Shown one piece after another: positions 56,102-64,000 of a stretch of 64,000 nt of DNA. How positions within the stretch are numbered: the stretch's first letter is position 1; every line of letters starts with the position of its first letter. The translations under genes and the position numbers were made by a program. The DNA lies in contig NZ_OY782870.1 of NCBI RefSeq assembly GCF_963678545.1, forward strand, positions 2,542,001 through 2,606,000, in the 5' to 3' direction. This DNA comes from an uncultured Methanomethylovorans sp. (GTDB lineage Archaea > Halobacteriota > Methanosarcinia > Methanosarcinales > Methanosarcinaceae). The notes under the pieces were generated by a model. It searched no databases and was not told the origin of the DNA. It worked only from the letters and a program-made list of their open reading frames with translations.

Positions 56102-57385
56102 ATGCTTTACGGAAAATTATCAGAGCTTCCTGAAAAGGATATACAGGCACTCATAGAAAGAGGAGGAGGGGAACTTGCTAATGTCAATGATACTGTTTCC
56201 TCTATCCTTGCAGATGTGCGTAGCAACGGAGATGTAGCCCTTCGAGAATATACACACCGTTTTGATGGTGCAAAGATCGATGCCATCGAAGTATCCCAAG
56301 AAGAGATAAAAAAAGCATACAACATTATAGATAAGGAACTCATCAAGCATCTGGAAATAGCTGCACATAATATCCGCAAATTCCATGAGGCACAGATGCC
56401 TGATAAAATATGGTTCATGCAGCTTTCCCCAGGGATAGAACTTGGACAAAAGGTCACTGCCCTTACAAGCGTGGGTGCTTACGTACCCGGCGGCAGGGCT
56501 TCCTATCCTTCAACCGCACTCATGACTATCATACCTGCAAAGGTTGCGGGTGTTAAAAATATTGTAATGTGCACGCCTCCCGGCCCTGATGGAAGCGTTA
56601 ACCCCCTTACTCTGGCAGCAGCAAAAGTTGCTGGTGCTGACCATGTTTACCGTGTAGGCGGTGTACAGGCAATAGCTGCAATGGCTTATGGTACTGAGAG
56701 TGTAATGAAAGTGGACAAGATCATAGGTCCCGGAAATGTGTATGTAACAGCAGCCAAGATGCAGATAAGAGATATGGTAGAGATAGATTTCCCTGCAGGG
56801 CCAAGTGAAGTCCTTATCATTGCCGATGACTCGGCACATCCTGAAATGATTGCATCCGACATGATAGCACAGGCAGAGCATGATCCTCAATCTGTATCAG
56901 TACTTGTAACCACCTCGGAGAAACTGGCTTCTAAGGTTAAAGAAGAAGTACTGAAACAGGCACAAAGCACCTTAAGAAAAGAGATAGTAAGTTCATCACT
57001 TAAAAATGCAGCTATACTGATAGCTGATTCCATAGAGCAGTGCATAGATCTCTCCAACAGCTTCGCTCCTGAACACCTGGAGATTATGACTAAGAACAAC
57101 AATGCAACACTTGAGAACATAGAACATGCGGGTTCCATTTTCGTAGGTAACTATGCCCCTGTTCCCGTAGGGGATTATGCATCTGGTACAAATCATGTAT
57201 TACCCACTGCCGGATATGCTAGAATGTACTCTGGCCTCAATATAATGCATTTCCTGAAGGTTTCCAGTATCCAGCGCATTAGCAAGGAAGGACTTGCCAC
57301 GATAAGAGATACTGTGATCTCACTCGCTGAGAAAGAAGGGCTACAGGCACATGCTGATGCCGTTCGTATGCGCTTTTCCAGATAA
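56102..57385 (+). CDS. hisD: Histidinol dehydrogenase
   Basis: Final enzyme of histidine synthesis, oxidising histidinol to histidine with NAD and zinc. The 427-residue protein has the family signature [37 protein letters not shown] (read in parts), with zinc ligands Gln and His in AQAEHDP, and the FAPEHLEI motif with the catalytic Glu-His pair. GAGGGAG precedes the ATG. It follows hel308 closely (24 bases). Confidence 0.95.
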   Translation: MLYGKLSELPEKDIQALIERGGGELANVNDTVSSILADVRSNGDVALREYTHRFDGAKIDAIEVSQEEIKKAYNIIDKELIKHLEIAAHNIRKFHEAQMPDKIWFMQLSPGIELGQKVTALTSVGAYVPGGRASYPSTALMTIIPAKVAGVKNIVMCTPPGPDGSVNPLTLAAAKVAGADHVYRVGGVQAIAAMAYGTESVMKVDKIIGPGNVYVTAAKMQIRDMVEIDFPAGPSEVLIIADDSAHPEMIASDMIAQAEHDPQSVSVLVTTSEKLASKVKEEVLKQAQSTLRKEIVSSSLKNAAILIADSIEQCIDLSNSFAPEHLEIMTKNNNATLENIEHAGSIFVGNYAPVPVGDYASGTNHVLPTAGYARMYSGLNIMHFLKVSSIQRISKEGLATIRDTVISLAEKEGLQAHADAVRMRFSR

Positions 57386-57472
57386 GATCTGACATTTTAT
57401 CTCGTTCAATCGACAATTATTTAATAGGTGAAATGCATAATTTGTTTAATAAGTTAATTTTTGAATCAAACC

Positions 57473-57487
57473 GGTGGGGGGGCCACC
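57473..57487 (+). promoter_or_regulatory. Hairpin with G7 run over the DUF1699 ribosome binding site
   Basis: GGTGG (57473-57477) and CCACC (57483-57487) can pair around GGGGG, ending one base before the ATG at 57489. The GGTGG is the only plausible ribosome binding site, so pairing could restrict translation, and the homopolymer of seven G (57476-57482) may slip. Confidence 0.45.
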
Positions 57488-57488
57488 T

Positions 57489-57890
57489 ATGAAAATAAGA
57501 GTTGTAAGTTCCAGAGAAGAGATTAATGAACTGAGTCCTAATGAGAAAGTGATACATCTCGCTTTCCGCCCTTCGAACAAGGATATATTTAGCCTTGTAC
57601 AGACCTGCACAAAGGTAGAGGTCATTCAGATACCGAGTTCATACAGAAGAACAGTTTCCAAGTCCATAGAAATGTTTTTGCAAATGCAGAATATCAAGCT
57701 GGTGGAAGGAGATGTATGGGGTCACAGGAAGGATATAAACGAATACTTCAGCATATCACCTGCAATCATAGACAAAATTAAGGAAATGAAGGCTGAGGGC
57801 ATACCTGAAGCGGAGATAGCTGATAAGATTGAGAGGGAAGGAAAACTTAACAGGGAAATGATATTCTACATACTTGGAAAGCAAAAGTAG
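57489..57890 (+). CDS. DUF1699 family protein
   Basis: A 133-residue cytoplasmic protein of the DUF1699 family, so far known from methanogens and relatives: MKIRVVSSREEINEL, VIHLAFRPSNKDIFSLV, PSSYRRTVSKSIEMFL and a C-terminal helix-turn-helix-like segment (AEGIPEAEIADKIEREGKLNREMIFYIL in parts). A regulator role has been suggested by that last part; it is unproven. The ATG at 57489 lies after a hairpin; the upstream GTG at 57474 would translate through it. Confidence 0.85.
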   Translation: MKIRVVSSREEINELSPNEKVIHLAFRPSNKDIFSLVQTCTKVEVIQIPSSYRRTVSKSIEMFLQMQNIKLVEGDVWGHRKDINEYFSISPAIIDKIKEMKAEGIPEAEIADKIEREGKLNREMIFYILGKQK

Positions 57891-57939
57891 ATTTCTAGAG
57901 AGGAGATCATCTGCTGTACTGTTCTACGCTTAGGATAGT

Positions 57940-57989
57940 TTGTCATTTAGACAACAGTTATAATGGCATCACAACGATGCCTATAAATA
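57940..57989. promoter_or_regulatory. Two inverted repeats and TATA box upstream of cobA
   Basis: TTGTC-5-GACAA at 57940-57954 and GGCATC-5-GATGCC at 57965-57981 lie directly before a TATA box, TATAAATA at 57982-57989. The equal 5-base spacers and position suggest regulator-binding sites or transcript 3'-end hairpins of the previous gene. Confidence 0.45.
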
Positions 57990-58033
57990 ACTTTATCACT
58001 TCATCTTTTAAAAACACGACAGGTTTTGCGATA

Positions 58034-58795
58034 ATGACTGATAACGGAAAAGTATATCTTGTTGGTTCTGGTCCCGGAGACCCAGAGCTGCTTACTTTGA
58101 AAGCAAGAAGGCTTATTGACAGTGCAGACGTGATCATATACGACCAGCTTCCGGGTGAAGCAATACTTTCTTCAATCCCTGAAAAGATAGAGAAGATAGA
58201 TGCGGGAAAGTATGCAGGTGACCACACTTTATCCCAGGACAGGATTAACGAACTGATTGTGGAAAAGGCAAAGAAAGGAAAGATGGTAGTACGCCTCAAG
58301 GGAGGAGACCCTTACGTATTTGGAAGGGGCGGAGAGGAAGCTCAGGAATTAATAAAGGCAGGAATTAGTTTTGAGATTGTGCCAGGCATAACATCTGCTA
58401 TTTCCGCACCTGCCTATGCAGGAATTCCTGTAACGCACAGAGATCATGCCTCAATGGTCACTTTTATAACCGGTCATGAAGACCCCACCAAGGAAGAAAG
58501 CGCTCTGGACTGGGAAACACTTGCAAAGTTCTCTGGTACGATTGTGATTCTGATGGGCGTCAAGATGCTGGAACGCAATGTGAATGAACTTATGAGATAC
58601 GGCAAAGATCCGTCAACACCAATAGCACTCATAGAACGGGGAACCCGGCCTGACCAGAAAGTAACTGTGGGTACTCTTGAGAACATTGTCTCCCTCAAAA
58701 AGGAAAAAAAGGTAAAAGCTCCGGCTATTACAATAATTGGTGATGTCGTGAAATTGCATGATGAACTTGGCGAACAGATCTTTGGAAGGAGTTAA
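58034..58795 (+). CDS. cobA: Uroporphyrinogen-III C-methyltransferase (SUMT)
   Basis: SAM-dependent enzyme that methylates uroporphyrinogen III to precorrin-2, the branch point to siroheme, cobalamin, F430 and archaeal heme. VYLVGSGPGDPELLTLKARR, RLKGGDPYVFGRGGEE (in parts), PGITSAISAPAYAGIPVTHR (in parts) and the GTIVILMG motif are typical. Start chosen at 58034 to match the family length (253 residues); the frame opens earlier at 57977. It is followed by hemD after 2 bases. Confidence 0.93.
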   Translation: MTDNGKVYLVGSGPGDPELLTLKARRLIDSADVIIYDQLPGEAILSSIPEKIEKIDAGKYAGDHTLSQDRINELIVEKAKKGKMVVRLKGGDPYVFGRGGEEAQELIKAGISFEIVPGITSAISAPAYAGIPVTHRDHASMVTFITGHEDPTKEESALDWETLAKFSGTIVILMGVKMLERNVNELMRYGKDPSTPIALIERGTRPDQKVTVGTLENIVSLKKEKKVKAPAITIIGDVVKLHDELGEQIFGRS

Positions 58796-58797
58796 AA

Positions 58798-59601
58798 ATG
58801 ACAGAAGAAAAAAGACCTGTGATTGCCATCATGCGGCCATCAGTATATAAAGAAGAATCAGTAAAGCTTGCAGAATCCATGGGATTTGAAGCTATGGCTG
58901 TTCCTATGATAGAACTTACAGGAATGCAGGATTCTTCATTCAAGCCCTTTTTTGAGCATATTGTAAAAAAAGAAGCAGACTATGTAATATTCACAAGTGC
59001 CAACGGACTGGACTTCACATTGCGGAAGATACCCTACGCTATGCGCGATATGTTCATAGAAGCTTTAAATCGTATAAATGTCATAGCTATCGGGCCTACT
59101 ACTAAAAAAGCCCTCGAAGAAAAAGGTATAAATGTCATGGGGATGCCCGGAGTGTACAGTTCAAAGGGCCTTGTAGAATATCTTTGTAAGGACGTAAGAG
59201 GTAAAAATGTAGACTTGGCTCGCAGCGTCTTTGGTTCAAGTGTGCTCACAGAGGGACTTACCCGTTGTGGCGCAAATGTGCTGGAAACAAAGGTATACAG
59301 CTTATTCAAACCTGATGGCGAGGAGCAAAAGGATCTGATAAGATCTGCTTTAGAAGGCAAGATCACAGCGTTTGCATTTACCAGTTCTATGATGATACAT
59401 AATTTCTTTGAAGTGGCAAAAGAAATGGAAGCCGAAAATGAGATACAAAAGGTGCTTAATGGATCTATAGTAGCAGCTATTGGCTTGCCTACAGCTGAAA
59501 CATTGCGTAGCTACAAAGTAAATGTATCCGTAATTCCAGAGGAGTACACTTTTGAAGAAATATTAAGGAAAGTCAAGGATATGCTTCCTGCATGTTCCTG
59601 A
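58798..59601 (+). CDS. hemD: Uroporphyrinogen-III synthase
   Basis: Closes hydroxymethylbilane to uroporphyrinogen III. The 267-residue protein shows the two-lobed HemD pattern: RPVIAIMRPS at the N-terminus, DYVIFTSANGLDF, VIAIGPTTKKALEEKGI (in parts), AFAFTSSMMIHNFF and AAIGLPTAETLRS. Sequence conservation in this family is weak, but these phrases and the position after cobA are convincing. Ribosome binding site GGAG lies in the end of cobA. Confidence 0.9.
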   Translation: MTEEKRPVIAIMRPSVYKEESVKLAESMGFEAMAVPMIELTGMQDSSFKPFFEHIVKKEADYVIFTSANGLDFTLRKIPYAMRDMFIEALNRINVIAIGPTTKKALEEKGINVMGMPGVYSSKGLVEYLCKDVRGKNVDLARSVFGSSVLTEGLTRCGANVLETKVYSLFKPDGEEQKDLIRSALEGKITAFAFTSSMMIHNFFEVAKEMEAENEIQKVLNGSIVAAIGLPTAETLRSYKVNVSVIPEEYTFEEILRKVKDMLPACS

Positions 59602-59714
59602 AAACTATTTATACCATTTTTTCTTTTTCTCATGCAAGTTTCATATCTAAAGAACAAATGCTGTAAAAACTGTATTTGTATGCCTAATTCTACTTATTTA
59701 CCAGGACGATTATC

Positions 59715-60917
59715 ATGATCGGAATTTCAAAACTATATTGTGGGACCGTGGAACCATCGGATGCTCTAAGATACTGCAGGGATTCTAAAAAACTCCCCTC
59801 CCATCTTTTGCAGTTCTCAATTGACAAAAAACCTGTTGTCGTATGGAATGTGACCAGACGCTGCAACCTGAAATGTGCTCACTGTTATGCACATTCCAGA
59901 GATATAGAGTATAAGAATGAACTTACTACCGAGGAAGGCAAGGCACTTATAGATGATCTTGCTGAATTTGGCTCTCCTGTGATTCTTTTCTCTGGCGGGG
60001 AACCTCTGATGCGCAAGGATCTTCCAGAACTAGCCGCATATGCCAAGTCCAAGGGCAGAAGAGCAGTAATCTCCACGAATGGAACCCTCATAGATAAAGA
60101 AACGGCAAAAAAACTGAAAGAAATCGGATTATCTTATGTGGGCATTTCACTTGACGGCATGAGGGAGACAAATGATAAATTCAGAGGATCTGCAGGAGCT
60201 TTTGATGCTGCTCTTGAAGGACTGCGCAACTGCAGAAGTGAGGGTATCAAAGTTGGCCTTAGGTTCACCATCAATAAGCATAATGTGCATGATATTCCCG
60301 CCATATTCGACCTGCTAGAAAAAGAGAACATCCCACGCATATGTTTCTATCACCTGGTGTATGCAGGCAGAGGCTCAAATATGATAGAAGAAGACCTAAG
60401 TCTTCAAGAAAGCCGAGAGGTAGTGGACCTGATAATGGAAAAAACCAGAGAGCTGCATGAAAAAGGAATGCCTGTAGAAGTTCTTACGGTTGATAATCAT
60501 TGTGATGGTCCTTACATCTATCTTAAGCTTCTCAAAGAAGACCCGGAAAGAGCTGCAGAGGTATATTCACTGCTGCAGATGAACCAGGGGAACTCCACAG
60601 GCATAGGCATAGGTTGTGTCTCATGGGATGGTGCGGTGCATCCAGACCAGTTCTGGAGACATTATACTTTTGGAAATATCCGGGAAAGGAAGTTCAGTGA
60701 GATCTGGAGAGATACTACTGATGAGCTGATGGCAGGTCTTAAGGACCGTAAACCTCTGATAAAACAACATGCTGACAGATGTGCAAAATGCAAATGGCTG
60801 GAAGTATGCAATGCTAATTTCAGGGTAAGGGCTGAAGCTGTTTATGACAATGTATGGGCTGATGACCCGGCCTGCTACCTCACCGACGAGGAAATTGACT
60901 ACAATAGGAAGGATTAA
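59715..60917 (+). CDS. ahbC: Radical SAM heme-synthesis protein, AhbC type (didecarboxysiroheme deacetylase)
   Basis: Radical SAM enzyme of 400 residues of the siroheme-dependent heme route. AhbC removes two acetate side chains from 12,18-didecarboxysiroheme to give Fe-coproporphyrin III. N-terminal ISKLYCGTVEPSDALRY, cluster motif RRCNLKCAHCYAH and the C-terminal Cys set CAKCKWLEVC match. It follows cobA and hemD, so the three probably act on one path; ahbD and the siroheme decarboxylase are not in the window. Heme made here could load the CxxCH proteins at 12.2 and 31.1 kb. Confidence 0.9.
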   Translation: MIGISKLYCGTVEPSDALRYCRDSKKLPSHLLQFSIDKKPVVVWNVTRRCNLKCAHCYAHSRDIEYKNELTTEEGKALIDDLAEFGSPVILFSGGEPLMRKDLPELAAYAKSKGRRAVISTNGTLIDKETAKKLKEIGLSYVGISLDGMRETNDKFRGSAGAFDAALEGLRNCRSEGIKVGLRFTINKHNVHDIPAIFDLLEKENIPRICFYHLVYAGRGSNMIEEDLSLQESREVVDLIMEKTRELHEKGMPVEVLTVDNHCDGPYIYLKLLKEDPERAAEVYSLLQMNQGNSTGIGIGCVSWDGAVHPDQFWRHYTFGNIRERKFSEIWRDTTDELMAGLKDRKPLIKQHADRCAKCKWLEVCNANFRVRAEAVYDNVWADDPACYLTDEEIDYNRKD

Positions 60918-61122
60918 CCTTCCATTTTCAACTTTGCATGCAGGTAAGGACATATTCCACGAACAGATATGACAGTACAATAGCCAATAATAACACGAAC
61001 AACGTTTTTAAGAAAATTACAAACAAAGGCATCACCCGTCTGCTTATCTTTCTCTTACAGTGAGTATGGACAGGTATATAAAGAAAATGACCTCAAAAGA
61101 GGCAAAAAAATAGAGAAGTAAA

Positions 61123-61473
61123 TTAAACTTCGATACAGTTCTGCCATACACCATGGATGTTGCAGTATTCCAGAGCGCAGAATGCCTTGAAATTATCAAT
61201 ATTATTGACATGGAAGCTGGCTATTGGCTGTGTGTGCACAGGCTCAAAGTTCATTCTTCCAAAGTCAATGGTCTTTCCATCCTTTGTAATACCGTAAAGT
61301 TCCACCCATTCAATGTGGTGTTCCACTGTGTTGGGATGGGGTACTTCCTTACCCACAACTACCCTTACAAAATCAGCACCTGTTGACCCATGACCTCTTA
61401 TGACTTCTATGGTCGGAACATGCTTCTCTTTACCTTCTGCTTCTTTTCCTTTGAGTACTTCCCCAAATTGCAT
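61123..61473 (-). CDS. Superoxide reductase (neelaredoxin type)
   Basis: Reduces superoxide to peroxide in anaerobes. The 116-residue protein is the one-iron form without the desulforedoxin domain. Iron ligands are H18 (in EKHVP), H46 (PHPN), H52 (VEHHIEW), C104 and H107 (CNIHGVW), with E16 and K17 near the open site. GAGGTGA lies just upstream of the ATG. It sits 40 bases downstream of ferritin on the same strand, forming an oxidative-stress operon with ferritin and the DsrE-like gene. Confidence 0.94.
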   Translation of the reverse strand: MQFGEVLKGKEAEGKEKHVPTIEVIRGHGSTGADFVRVVVGKEVPHPNTVEHHIEWVELYGITKDGKTIDFGRMNFEPVHTQPIASFHVNNIDNFKAFCALEYCNIHGVWQNCIEV

Positions 61474-61512
61474 TATTTCACCTCTTATTTAATAAAGAAA
61501 ATATTATTACGT

Positions 61513-62025
61513 TCATTCTTCTGCCGGTGGTGGTGTGAACACACGCACTGAGAGTTCTTTGTCAAGTACGAATAGACTACTGGCGTTATCTCCTATAAGC
61601 TTAAGCTTGGATATGATCTCATTGTCATTATTCTCTTCTTCGATCTGTTCTGTAACGAACCATTGGAGGAATATCTGAGTAGCATAGTCTTTTTCATCCA
61701 AGGCAAGAGTTACCAGTCCGTGAATAGACTTTGTTATAAACTGTTCATGCTTCAATGTAGCCAGGAACATTTCCATGGGTGTGCCAAACTCCGATGGCGG
61801 CTTCTCTATAGCCTGGAGGACTACTTCTTCACCCTGATCATTTATGTAGCTGTAGATATTCATTGCGTGCAGGTTTTCTTCCTGATACTGCACCATGAAC
61901 CAGTTGGCAAAACCATCCAATCCAACGTGGCTACAATGTGCAGACATGGAAAGATAAAGATAAGCTGAATACATCTCCTTGTTGATCTGCTCATTAAGTG
62001 CTTTCAACATCTTTTGGCTTAAAAT
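61513..62025 (-). CDS. Ferritin, probable AUU start
   Basis: Iron-storage ferritin of 170 residues forming 24-mer cages. With the ATT at 62025 as start, the N-terminus reads MLSQKMLKALNEQINKE and the ferroxidase ligands become E17, E50 and H53, exactly the numbering of E. coli FtnA (E17, E50, H53). AGGAGG at 62034-62039 lies 8 bases upstream of that ATT. The first ATG, at 62010, is 23 bases from the ribosome binding site and would drop five conserved residues. No ATG, GTG or TTG lies between the in-frame TGA upstream and the ATT. Confidence 0.9.
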   Translation of the reverse strand: MLSQKMLKALNEQINKEMYSAYLYLSMSAHCSHVGLDGFANWFMVQYQEENLHAMNIYSYINDQGEEVVLQAIEKPPSEFGTPMEMFLATLKHEQFITKSIHGLVTLALDEKDYATQIFLQWFVTEQIEEENNDNEIISKLKLIGDNASSLFVLDKELSVRVFTPPPAEE

Positions 62026-62050
62026 TTCAACATCCTCCTGTACAATTCAT

Positions 62051-62401
62051 TCAGAATACGACAATTTCATAGCCTTCCTCTACGTACCTGGCCATGCTGG
62101 GATGACCGAACATCTCATCACATAAATGGAGGCCTTGTTCTTTGGCACTGTCAATGCTATCCATCTTCTGAGCACATGCCCTGCAAACACAGTCGATGAG
62201 TCCCGCCTTCTTCACTTTCATGTAAAGGCTTGAAAATGGCTTTGTAGGATCGATGAGATCAGATACGTGCTTTGTAGCCGAGCCCTCGATGATAAGTTTA
62301 ACATCGTGGCCCCTCTCTTTCATATCAATAGCATTCATCAACGCGTGAGCAAAACACATTGGCTCACCATTAAAAGCGAAAACAGCTATTTTCTTGCCCA
62401 T
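62051..62401 (-). CDS. DsrE/DsrF-like protein
   Basis: Small cytoplasmic protein of 116 residues of the DsrE/F fold, of a subgroup with IAVFAFNGEPMCFAHALMNAIDM, VKLIIEGSATKHVSDL and CVCRACAQKM. The CRAC Cys pair may carry sulfur or redox function. GGAAGGGATTAC lies before the ATG at 62401. It is followed 25 bases later by ferritin, so is probably the first gene of the oxidative-stress operon. Specific role unknown. Confidence 0.8.
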   Translation of the reverse strand: MGKKIAVFAFNGEPMCFAHALMNAIDMKERGHDVKLIIEGSATKHVSDLIDPTKPFSSLYMKVKKAGLIDCVCRACAQKMDSIDSAKEQGLHLCDEMFGHPSMARYVEEGYEIVVF

Positions 62402-62603
62402 GTAATCCCTTCCAATACAGTTTAATAACTACCCCCTTATGGCTTTGAACCGGCTCATATAAAGGATTTTCGGTATGCAGTACCCAGATACCAAAGAGGT
62501 ATATTGCACATACAAGCTACATCAACCAGATATATTTAAATAATGATAAACCACTGTTACGGGTACTATACAATCACTAGATCATATTTATCGGAGAGTT
62601 GCA

Positions 62604-64000
62604 ATGACAATTCCAAAAGAATATATCCCTCATGAAGTCGAGCCAAAGTGGAAAGAAGCATGGAACATGTCCATGTACCATTTCGACTGGGAAGATTATA
62701 AAAGACCGCAGTTCATCATCGACACACCTCCACCTTATCCTACTGGTAATTTCCACATAGGAAACTCTCTCAACTGGTGTTACATTGATTTTGTTGCACG
62801 TTACAAGCGTATGTGCGGATACAATGTGATGTTTCCACAGGGATGGGACTGCCATGGACTTCCTACAGAAGTAAAGGTGGAAGAAATCCACAAGATCACA
62901 AAGAACCATGTACCTAGGGAAGAGTTCAGGAGAATGTGCCGTGAACTGACAATCGGTAACATTGCAAAGATGCGTAATACAATGATGAACTTAGGTTTCT
63001 CCGTGGACTGGAGTAATGAGTTCATCACCATGGAACCTGCATACTACTCCAAAACACAGCGCTCTTTCCGCAGGATGTACGATATGGATAGGATATACCA
63101 GTCCGAGCATCCTGTTAACTGGTGTCCAAGATGTGAAACTGCTATTGCCTTTGCAGAAGTAGAATATGAAGGCAGGACAACAAAACTGAATTTCCTTAAT
63201 TTTGATAAATTAAAGATTGCCACCACCAGGCCTGAACTAATGGCAGCATGTGTGGCAGTTGCAATTAATCCTGAAGATGAACGCTACAACGCACATATTG
63301 GAAGTAAGGTAAAAGTACCTCTTTTTGGACATGAAGTTCCCGTAATAGGCGATAGTGTAGTTGATCCTGCATTTGGTACGGGTGTTGTGATGATCTGTAC
63401 TTTTGGTGATAAGCAGGATGTGCGCTGGTGGGTGGAACATAAGCTACCCTTGCGTAAGGCAATTGATAAGAACGGCCTTATGACAAAGATCGCAGGCAAA
63501 TACGCAGGTATGACAATTCCGAAATGTAAGGAAGCTGTTATAGCAGATCTGAAAGCAGAAGGCTACCTATACGAGCAGAAGGAACTCGAGCAGAATGTAG
63601 GAATGTGCTGGAGATGTAGCACACCCATTGAGATCCTATCTGAAAAGCAGTGGTTCGTCAAGATAGATACCAATGATGTCAAAAAGGCTGCCGATGAGAT
63701 CAACTGGACACCTGAGCACATGAAGGTCAGGCTCGAGAACTGGCTGGGTACAATGGAATGGGACTGGTGTATATCCAGACAGCGCATATTTGCAACTCCT
63801 ATACCTGTATGGTATTGTAAGGAATGTGGAGAGGTAATGGTAGCAAAGGAAGAGTGGATGCCCATTGACCCTACACAGGAATCACCCAAGGAACCATGCA
63901 GCAAATGCGGTAGCACTAATTTCGAACCCGAAGAGGATGTGCTTGATACATGGATGGATTCATCTATAACCGTTCAGCATGTGACTGGCTGGCTCACTGA
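62604..64000 (+). CDS. valS: Valyl-tRNA synthetase (3' end outside window)
   Basis: Class I synthetase charging tRNA-Val; 465 codons are present of about 870. The N-terminus [20 protein letters not shown], the HIGH-type motif in [29 protein letters not shown] and the editing-domain phrase [21 protein letters not shown] (in parts) mark an archaeal ValRS; the zinc-binding CWRC and the CKECGE...CSKCGS pairs are present. GGAG is 7 to 8 bases before the ATG. Promoter with TATATTTAAA at 62531-62540. The KMSKS part lies beyond the window. Confidence 0.95.
   Translation, partial: MTIPKEYIPHEVEPKWKEAWNMSMYHFDWEDYKRPQFIIDTPPPYPTGNFHIGNSLNWCYIDFVARYKRMCGYNVMFPQGWDCHGLPTEVKVEEIHKITKNHVPREEFRRMCRELTIGNIAKMRNTMMNLGFSVDWSNEFITMEPAYYSKTQRSFRRMYDMDRIYQSEHPVNWCPRCETAIAFAEVEYEGRTTKLNFLNFDKLKIATTRPELMAACVAVAINPEDERYNAHIGSKVKVPLFGHEVPVIGDSVVDPAFGTGVVMICTFGDKQDVRWWVEHKLPLRKAIDKNGLMTKIAGKYAGMTIPKCKEAVIADLKAEGYLYEQKELEQNVGMCWRCSTPIEILSEKQWFVKIDTNDVKKAADEINWTPEHMKVRLENWLGTMEWDWCISRQRIFATPIPVWYCKECGEVMVAKEEWMPIDPTQESPKEPCSKCGSTNFEPEEDVLDTWMDSSITVQHVTGWLT

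Noticed and set aside
62008..62010. ATG as ferritin start
   Set aside because: Lies 23 bases from the ribosome binding site and removes conserved residues; ATT at 62025 fits better.
1..64000. CRISPR array
   Set aside because: I looked for regularly spaced direct repeats and found none; no cas genes are present.

Overview
The window is a stretch of chromosome from a methanogenic archaeon of the order Methanosarcinales, most likely family Methanosarcinaceae; I cannot fix the genus. Lineage markers seen directly are a methanogen-type (type 2) seryl-tRNA synthetase, a ThiL/PurM-fold methanogenesis marker protein, a NifB-like radical SAM enzyme, archaeal S3Ae and S15 ribosomal proteins, Hel308, Pcc1, archaeosine genes and an Ahb-type (siroheme-route) heme gene. 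Two secreted CxxCH proteins fit a cytochrome-containing methanogen. Coding DNA is compact; intergenic DNA is AT-rich with TATA-like promoters.

Layout. 1-6.8 kb: partial phenylacetate-CoA ligase-like gene, CDC48 ATPase, AlkD-like protein, LrgA/LrgB pair, TPR protein, ICMT/NnrU-like membrane protein. 6.8-18.1 kb: an envelope and accessory region with a MacB-like ABC exporter plus CARDB protein, a secreted subtilisin, a membrane-anchored Gly/Met/Tyr-rich cytochrome, a PAS histidine kinase, a lipoprotein, a palindromic MITE-like element and a large LVIVD/DNRLRE/PKD surface protein. 18.5-20.4 kb: remnant of an integrated element, bounded by a degraded copy of a tRNA-Thr 3' end and by the intact tRNA-Thr gene, with an integrase killed by an ochre codon. 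20.5-26.8 kb: chorismate-lyase-like protein, small conserved proteins, the marker protein, NifB and the archaeosine operon queC-DUF366-queE-queD. 26.9-34.6 kb: ferritin-like protein, aminotransferase, an IS5-family element, HTH regulator, an aberrant tRNA-Cys plus a derelict copy of it, a CxxCH surface protein, a LarE fragment, rubrerythrin, a DUF523/DUF1722 protein and a zinc-ribbon protein. 34.7-53.8 kb: housekeeping genes (S3Ae, SerRS, PanE, UDG, Pcc1, DHH phosphoesterase, a complete UDP-GlcNAc gene set, S15), four pseudopilin-like genes upstream of each other and following hisS, TrpB2 and MscS. 53.9-64 kb: Hel308, HisD, DUF1699, CobA-HemD-AhbC for the siroheme route to heme, superoxide reductase, ferritin, DsrE-like protein and the start of ValRS.

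How the genes fit together. CobA, HemD and AhbC supply heme that the CxxCH proteins could use. Rubrerythrin, superoxide reductase, ferritin and the ferritin-like protein form an oxygen and iron defence set. glmS, glmM and two GlmU-type genes cover the route from fructose-6-phosphate to UDP-GlcNAc.

The most unusual signals are: (1) three genes (queC, the DUF523/DUF1722 gene and ferritin) whose conserved N-termini and Shine-Dalgarno spacing point to AUC or AUU start codons; (2) a tRNA-Cys whose three helix mismatches are all A-C, with a decayed paralogue 1.5 kb away; (3) the tRNA-Thr-bounded dead integrative element, which carries a degraded second copy of the MITE-like palindrome; (4) a transposase gene with a textbook A AAA AAA slippery site.
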